Both the position numbers and the translations under genes were made by a program. This document shows, one piece after another, positions 5,482 through 8,818 of a stretch of DNA of 8,818 bases. The notes beneath the pieces were generated by a model that had not been told where the DNA came from, did no database searches, and saw nothing but the letters and a program-made list of their open reading frames with translations. The stretch's first letter is position 1. Every line of letters starts with the position of its first letter. Source of the stretch: Christensenella sp. UBA1782 (GTDB taxonomy: Bacteria; Bacillota; Clostridia; Christensenellales; DTU072); NCBI GenBank assembly GCA_002315475.1, contig DCGI01000073.1, forward strand, positions 1,914 to 10,731, given 5' to 3'.

Positions 5482-6276
5482 ATGGTTGTATTGGAATCCT
5501 TTCTTTTGCAAATTCTTTTGACGGTAGGGATCGTTGTCCTTACCGGCATCGTCATTTATGGATGCCATCGACTTTTTTATCAAAACTTAGGCGGGGCGGG
5601 GAAAGCGGTATGTTATTTGACCGGCTTTATCGGTACGCCGATACACGAGTTATCGCACGCGTTGTTCTGCTTTTTGTTCGGACATAAAATCGTGGAGATA
5701 AAGCTTTTTCAAATAGACGCACGGGACGGTACTTTGGGATACGTCAAACATACCTATAAGAAAAAGAACGTTTACCAAAGAATCGGAAACTTTTTTATCG
5801 GTATAGCGCCCATCGTCGTGATTTCCGCTCTCATGTATCTGTTGACGTATCTACTGGTTCCCGACGTTTTGACCGCAATGAATACCCTTGTGTACGACAG
5901 TCGGGACTTTGTCGACGTTTTTCGGAATCTCGGCGAAGTCGTTTTGGTGCAGTTCTCCTTCGCGGGGGATTATAAGTGGTGGATTTACGTGGCGGTTTGC
6001 GTATTGATTTCGTTACACATGACGTTGAGTAAAGAGGATATTAAGGGGGCGTTAGACGGTATCGTCTTCGTTTTACTCGCCTTTGCGGTGACGGACGTGA
6101 TTTTATACTGTATCGATATATCCCTTTTGGAAAGGTTCACGTCGAGCGTCACACGGGTTTCTTTCTTCTTGATTTCGCTGTTTTCTATGGCGATTTTGTT
6201 TTCTTTGACGGCGGTCTTACTTTCCTTTTTGGGAAAAGTCGTATGCAAAAAGGTTTTTGCAAAATCGAGAAAATAA
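5482..6276 (+). CDS. Multi-pass membrane protein with HELSH motif (M50-like metallopeptidase)
   Basis: This is a 264-residue integral membrane protein with about six hydrophobic segments (near residues 7-28, 40-68, 101-126, 167-182, 194-212 and 225-253). GTPIHELSHALF carries H55-E56-x-x-H59, an HExxH zinc site inside a hydrophobic segment, as in M50/site-2-type intramembrane peptidases. A second conserved-looking stretch, NFFIGIAPI (103-111), follows. A possible third ligand is an aspartate in KEDIKGALDG (184-193). The family resemblance is to uncharacterised Firmicutes M50-like proteins; neither activity nor substrate can be inferred. The start at 5482 has GGAG at 5473-5476, five bases away. 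The open frame extends upstream through the WYL gene in another frame, but that part is a shadow. It is co-transcribed with the WYL regulator. Confidence 0.82.
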   Translation: MVVLESFLLQILLTVGIVVLTGIVIYGCHRLFYQNLGGAGKAVCYLTGFIGTPIHELSHALFCFLFGHKIVEIKLFQIDARDGTLGYVKHTYKKKNVYQRIGNFFIGIAPIVVISALMYLLTYLLVPDVLTAMNTLVYDSRDFVDVFRNLGEVVLVQFSFAGDYKWWIYVAVCVLISLHMTLSKEDIKGALDGIVFVLLAFAVTDVILYCIDISLLERFTSSVTRVSFFLISLFSMAILFSLTAVLLSFLGKVVCKKVFAKSRK

Positions 6277-6297
6277 CGATAGGTGAAAAATTGTGTC

Positions 6298-6326
6298 TTG
6301 TAAAAAATTAAGATTCATTGTATAAT
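6298..6326 (+). promoter_or_regulatory. Promoter for the GPH-type transporter gene
   Basis: TTGTAA (6298-6303), a 17-base spacer ending in TTG and a perfect TATAAT (6321-6326) form a good sigma-A promoter, about 40 bases before the ATG. The transporter is therefore probably transcribed on its own, although no terminator is seen between it and the membrane-peptidase gene upstream. Confidence 0.8.
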
Positions 6327-6336
6327 ATTGTCAATG
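6316..6336. repeat. Short inverted repeat across the transporter -10
   Basis: CATTG (6316-6320) and CAATG (6332-6336) are reverse complements and enclose the TATAAT hexamer. A repressor site at this position would block the polymerase, but five-base arms are weak evidence. Confidence 0.25.
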
Positions 6337-6365
6337 CACTTTATAAATAGAAAAAAGGAGAAACC

Positions 6366-7895
6366 ATGGCAGGAAAAATCGACTTAAAAAAAGAGTTTAA
6401 CGGCTTGTTGACGAGAGGTAAAAATATCGATCCGAGCAAACCGTTGGACGTACAGAACAACGTTACGCTCAAAGAGTTCATCGCCATCGGCTTGTACAAA
6501 GTCGGCACCCAAATTTACGGTACCACGCAAGGCTCGAAGGCAGCCACTTTCTTGTATGAATGTTATTATAAGGGAGTCATGGACTCCACCCGCGTAGCCG
6601 ACATATCGGCGATTTTGACGACGGTCACCACGATTTTGGGCTTGTTGGTCGGCGTACTCGCCGCCATCGTGGTATTTAAGTGGAAATCCAAGTGGGGACA
6701 TTATCGTCAATGGTTCGTCATTCCGCTTTTGCCTATCGCCGTCTTGTACGCATTGGAATTCGTCGTGCCCGCCTTTTCTGCTACGGGTTTGATAGCCTTC
6801 CAATTCGTGGTTCAGATTTTGAAAACCATTCTTGCCGGTTTTTACGGTTTGGCGGGAAATTATCTACACGTTATTTCCCCCAACATCAAAGAAAAGAAAT
6901 TGGTCGTTACGCTGAATCAGGTATTCTACTATATCGGTTACGGTCTTGCCTATCTGTTACCCGTCGTTTTCGGCACGTTACCCCGTTCCGAAATGTACTT
7001 CTACACCGTTTTGGTGGGCGATGTCATTTTATTTGTGGGTAGTATTCTTTGCGCCTTCTGGCTTCGTGAAAGATTGGAACTGCCGCAAAAGAAGAAAGAA
7101 AAGATCACCACGACCTCGTTGAAATTGTTCAAACATAAAAACTACGTGGCGTACCATTTGATTCAGTGGACTTCGTTGTTTGCCATGACGGGGAAAATGA
7201 TGACCTATCTGTCCGCCATCGTGGTCGGCACCGATAAAGCCGTTTTATTGACCTTGCCTTCGGCGATCGGTACCGGTTTGGGCGTCGTTTTGGCGACCGT
7301 TCTTTCCAAAAAACTCTCCCCCGTTAAGCTGTTGAAGATTGCCGGAGTCTATATGCCGGTGATGGGACTGTTTACCTTCTTTGCGGTATTCTTTACCCAT
7401 GAATTCGGTATTCTGTTCTATATAGCGTACTTCCTGTTCGGTTTAAGCTTCGGTATCGCCGAGCTTTCCACCGGACACTTAGACGCCGAGTTTAACGACT
7501 TTTTGGAGTGGCAAACGGGCGAAAGACTGGAAGCTGTACAGGGCGTCATTCCGAATTGGATAAAAACCGGTCTTACTTACGTACGGGATATTATGGTACC
7601 CTACATGATTGCGTGGGTTGGTTATCAAACCATCGCTTCCGACGAATACGACAGTCTTATGGAGTATATGAAGACGTTGGAAACCTACGACAGTACCTGT
7701 TTGTGGATTTTGGCGTTTGCCTTGTTCGGCGTTTCGCTGTCCTATCTGTTCCGTACCGTCATTTTGACGTTCATGTACGACGTGGACGGCGACAGAAAGA
7801 AGAAAATGTATGAAGAACTTTCGGTTATGCGTGCGAAAAAGTCGGTAGAGTCCGTTGAAGGGGAAGCCGTAGCGACAAAAACCGCCGACGCCTAA
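6366..7895 (+). CDS. GPH-family (MFS_2) sugar:cation symporter-like transporter
   Basis: This is a 509-residue inner-membrane transporter with about 12 hydrophobic segments, related to the glycoside-pentoside-hexuronide:cation symporters, which bring in oligosaccharides or glycosides with H+ or Na+. The clearest signs are the first cytoplasmic loop motif KSKWGHYRQWF (107-117), the counterpart of the family's S-x-W-G-x-x-R-x-W loop, and the late loop FNDFLEWQTGERLEA (376-390), which resembles the family's conserved (D/E)W-x-TGER segment. An N-terminal polar stretch of about 35-50 residues and a charged C-terminal tail (from about 470) face the cytoplasm. The start has AAGGAG at 6355-6360, five bases upstream. 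No glycosidase or other sugar gene is adjacent, so the substrate cannot be named, and the clade may have another substrate. It ends at a strong terminator. Confidence 0.85.
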   Translation: MAGKIDLKKEFNGLLTRGKNIDPSKPLDVQNNVTLKEFIAIGLYKVGTQIYGTTQGSKAATFLYECYYKGVMDSTRVADISAILTTVTTILGLLVGVLAAIVVFKWKSKWGHYRQWFVIPLLPIAVLYALEFVVPAFSATGLIAFQFVVQILKTILAGFYGLAGNYLHVISPNIKEKKLVVTLNQVFYYIGYGLAYLLPVVFGTLPRSEMYFYTVLVGDVILFVGSILCAFWLRERLELPQKKKEKITTTSLKLFKHKNYVAYHLIQWTSLFAMTGKMMTYLSAIVVGTDKAVLLTLPSAIGTGLGVVLATVLSKKLSPVKLLKIAGVYMPVMGLFTFFAVFFTHEFGILFYIAYFLFGLSFGIAELSTGHLDAEFNDFLEWQTGERLEAVQGVIPNWIKTGLTYVRDIMVPYMIAWVGYQTIASDEYDSLMEYMKTLETYDSTCLWILAFALFGVSLSYLFRTVILTFMYDVDGDRKKKMYEELSVMRAKKSVESVEGEAVATKTADA

Positions 7896-7923
7896 ACCTG
7901 TTTTTACAATACCGTTATTGACG

Positions 7924-7960
7924 AAAACCTCTCCGTAAAAAATCGACGGGGAGGTTTTTT
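7924..7960. terminator. Terminator between convergent genes
   Basis: AACCTCTCCG (7926-7935) pairs with CGGGGAGGTT (7947-7956), ten pairs with one G-T, around an 11-base loop, followed by TTTTTT (7955-7960) on the plus strand. AAAA before the stem gives a short T-run on the minus strand too, so it may serve both the transporter and the germination gene. The plus-strand T-run runs into the stop codon of the minus-strand gene. Confidence 0.85.
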
Positions 7961-8818
7961 ATTGCATGACGGGGGTGACGGCTATCTCCAAGCGTATCTC
8001 TTGCAGAGTAGGTAATCTTTCTCGGGGGTATCGACAATAAAAGCCTTCTTGCAAGCCGAAAACGTCGGCGTTTCGGGTTTGCATTTCTTTGTAGAAAGTT
8101 TGTATGGAATCGGCGAGAACGGCACAGGAACGGGTTATTTCGTCGTCGGTGACTTCGGTACGGTCTATAAAGGCGTCGGTTTCGGAATAGTCTAAAACGT
8201 CCTTCAAAAGGAGGCTGATTTTGAGGACGGCAGTTACCTTTTTTTCGGGCAGGTCGTAGGTCAGTTTGCAACTGTTTTTGAGAATATACCACGCAATTTT
8301 TTCCCCGTTATCGCCGGTACCGTTGAGTTGCCCCTTGTCGATTTTCCGTAAGAGGAGGTTTAAGGCAAGGGCGTCCTCTTGCGGATAAACGCCGATAAAA
8401 GTATTCTTGACGAGGACGACGACGGAATTCAGACGAAAGAGGCAATCTTGGGTTTGGTCGAGTAAAAGGTCGGAAGAAGAAGGAATCTGAGAATCCGCTA
8501 CGAAACGGGTAACGTAGGGGATGACGTTACAATTCCCCAAACGGTGATAGTCGACCACGTATTGCCGTAGTGTTTTGGCACAGACGTCTCCGTAGCTGTC
8601 GTACAGACCGACGATTTCCCGAATGAACAGACCGGCGTTTTCGCCGAACGCAACCTTAGAAGACAGAATATCTCGGGGACTGCCTTCGCAGCCGAAAACG
8701 CAGGCGTTGTCACTTAGGTAGGCGTTGGTGACGAGGTAATTCATGACGGCGTATACGTGGGGACTGTTCAAAAGATTTTCTCCGAGCAGAAGAACGTTAC
8801 AGTGGGTGAGCGTAACGG
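7959..8818 (-). CDS. Spore germination protein, Ger(x)C family, C-terminal part (runs off right edge)
   Basis: This is the lipoprotein subunit of a spore nutrient germinant receptor (GerAC/GerBC/GerKC family), which with an A and a B subunit sits in the inner spore membrane and triggers germination. The frame is open to the right edge, so the visible 285 residues lack the start, and with it the expected signal peptide and lipobox cysteine. Family members are usually about 370-400 residues, so roughly 90-110 are missing. Family-like stretches are LTHCNVLLLGENLL near the left of the fragment, followed by the NAYLSDNACVFGCEGSPRDI region, and the C-terminal domain with ITRSCAVLADSIQTFYKEM followed by ADVFGLQEGFYCRYP. 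A TTG at 8771 could start a shorter protein but would cut into the conserved region, so I read the CDS as partial. Other receptor subunits may lie off the edge. Confidence 0.86.
   Translation of the reverse strand, partial: VTLTHCNVLLLGENLLNSPHVYAVMNYLVTNAYLSDNACVFGCEGSPRDILSSKVAFGENAGLFIREIVGLYDSYGDVCAKTLRQYVVDYHRLGNCNVIPYVTRFVADSQIPSSSDLLLDQTQDCLFRLNSVVVLVKNTFIGVYPQEDALALNLLLRKIDKGQLNGTGDNGEKIAWYILKNSCKLTYDLPEKKVTAVLKISLLLKDVLDYSETDAFIDRTEVTDDEITRSCAVLADSIQTFYKEMQTRNADVFGLQEGFYCRYPRERLPTLQEIRLEIAVTPVMQ

Noticed and set aside
6245..6260. GCAAAAAGGTTTTTGC at the end of the membrane-peptidase gene as a terminator
   Set aside because: It lies inside the coding sequence, has a weak A/T stem with a tiny loop and is followed by AAAA rather than T, so it is unlikely to terminate plus-strand transcription.

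Overview
This window looks like a chromosomal segment from a spore-forming member of the Firmicutes, probably class Clostridia. The grounds are moderate-to-low GC with A/T-rich intergenic DNA, strong GGAGG-type ribosome binding sites, sigma-A-like promoters (TTGxxx-17/18-TATAxT), a GerC-family spore germination protein and a SpoVK/CbxX-type AAA+ ATPase. The exact lineage cannot be fixed by eye.

Layout, left to right. (1) At 1-157 on the minus strand is the start of an ABC-transporter ATPase that runs off the left edge, with a clear promoter and a perfect inverted repeat just upstream. (2) From about 273 to 1723 there is a roughly 1.45-kb interval in which I find no convincing gene. It is A-rich and contains degenerate direct repeats and several hairpins. 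(3) A strong promoter at 1724-1752 starts a plus-strand unit of two tiny ORFs (41 and 50 codons) and a 700-aa AAA+ protein. Each downstream start overlaps the preceding stop as ATGA, and each start has its own Shine-Dalgarno sequence. The AAA+ protein appears to be a tandem-module ATPase whose first module has lost its P-loop. Terminator-like hairpins follow. (4) At 4399-6276 a promoter drives a WYL-domain transcriptional regulator and, 11 nt downstream, a multi-pass membrane protein with an HELSH (HExxH) metallopeptidase-like motif. A perfect 8+8 inverted repeat lies just upstream of this promoter. (5) At 6298-7895 a separately promoted transporter of the glycoside-pentoside-hexuronide (GPH/MFS_2) type is followed by a good terminator. 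(6) Convergent to it, the C-terminal 285 residues of a GerC-family spore germination protein enter from the right edge.

The genes do not form one obvious pathway. The WYL regulator and the membrane peptidase-like protein are the clearest functional pair. The AAA+ protein with its coupled micro-ORFs, flanked on both sides by copies of a short degenerate repeat, is the least conventional part of the window and the best candidate for something undescribed.
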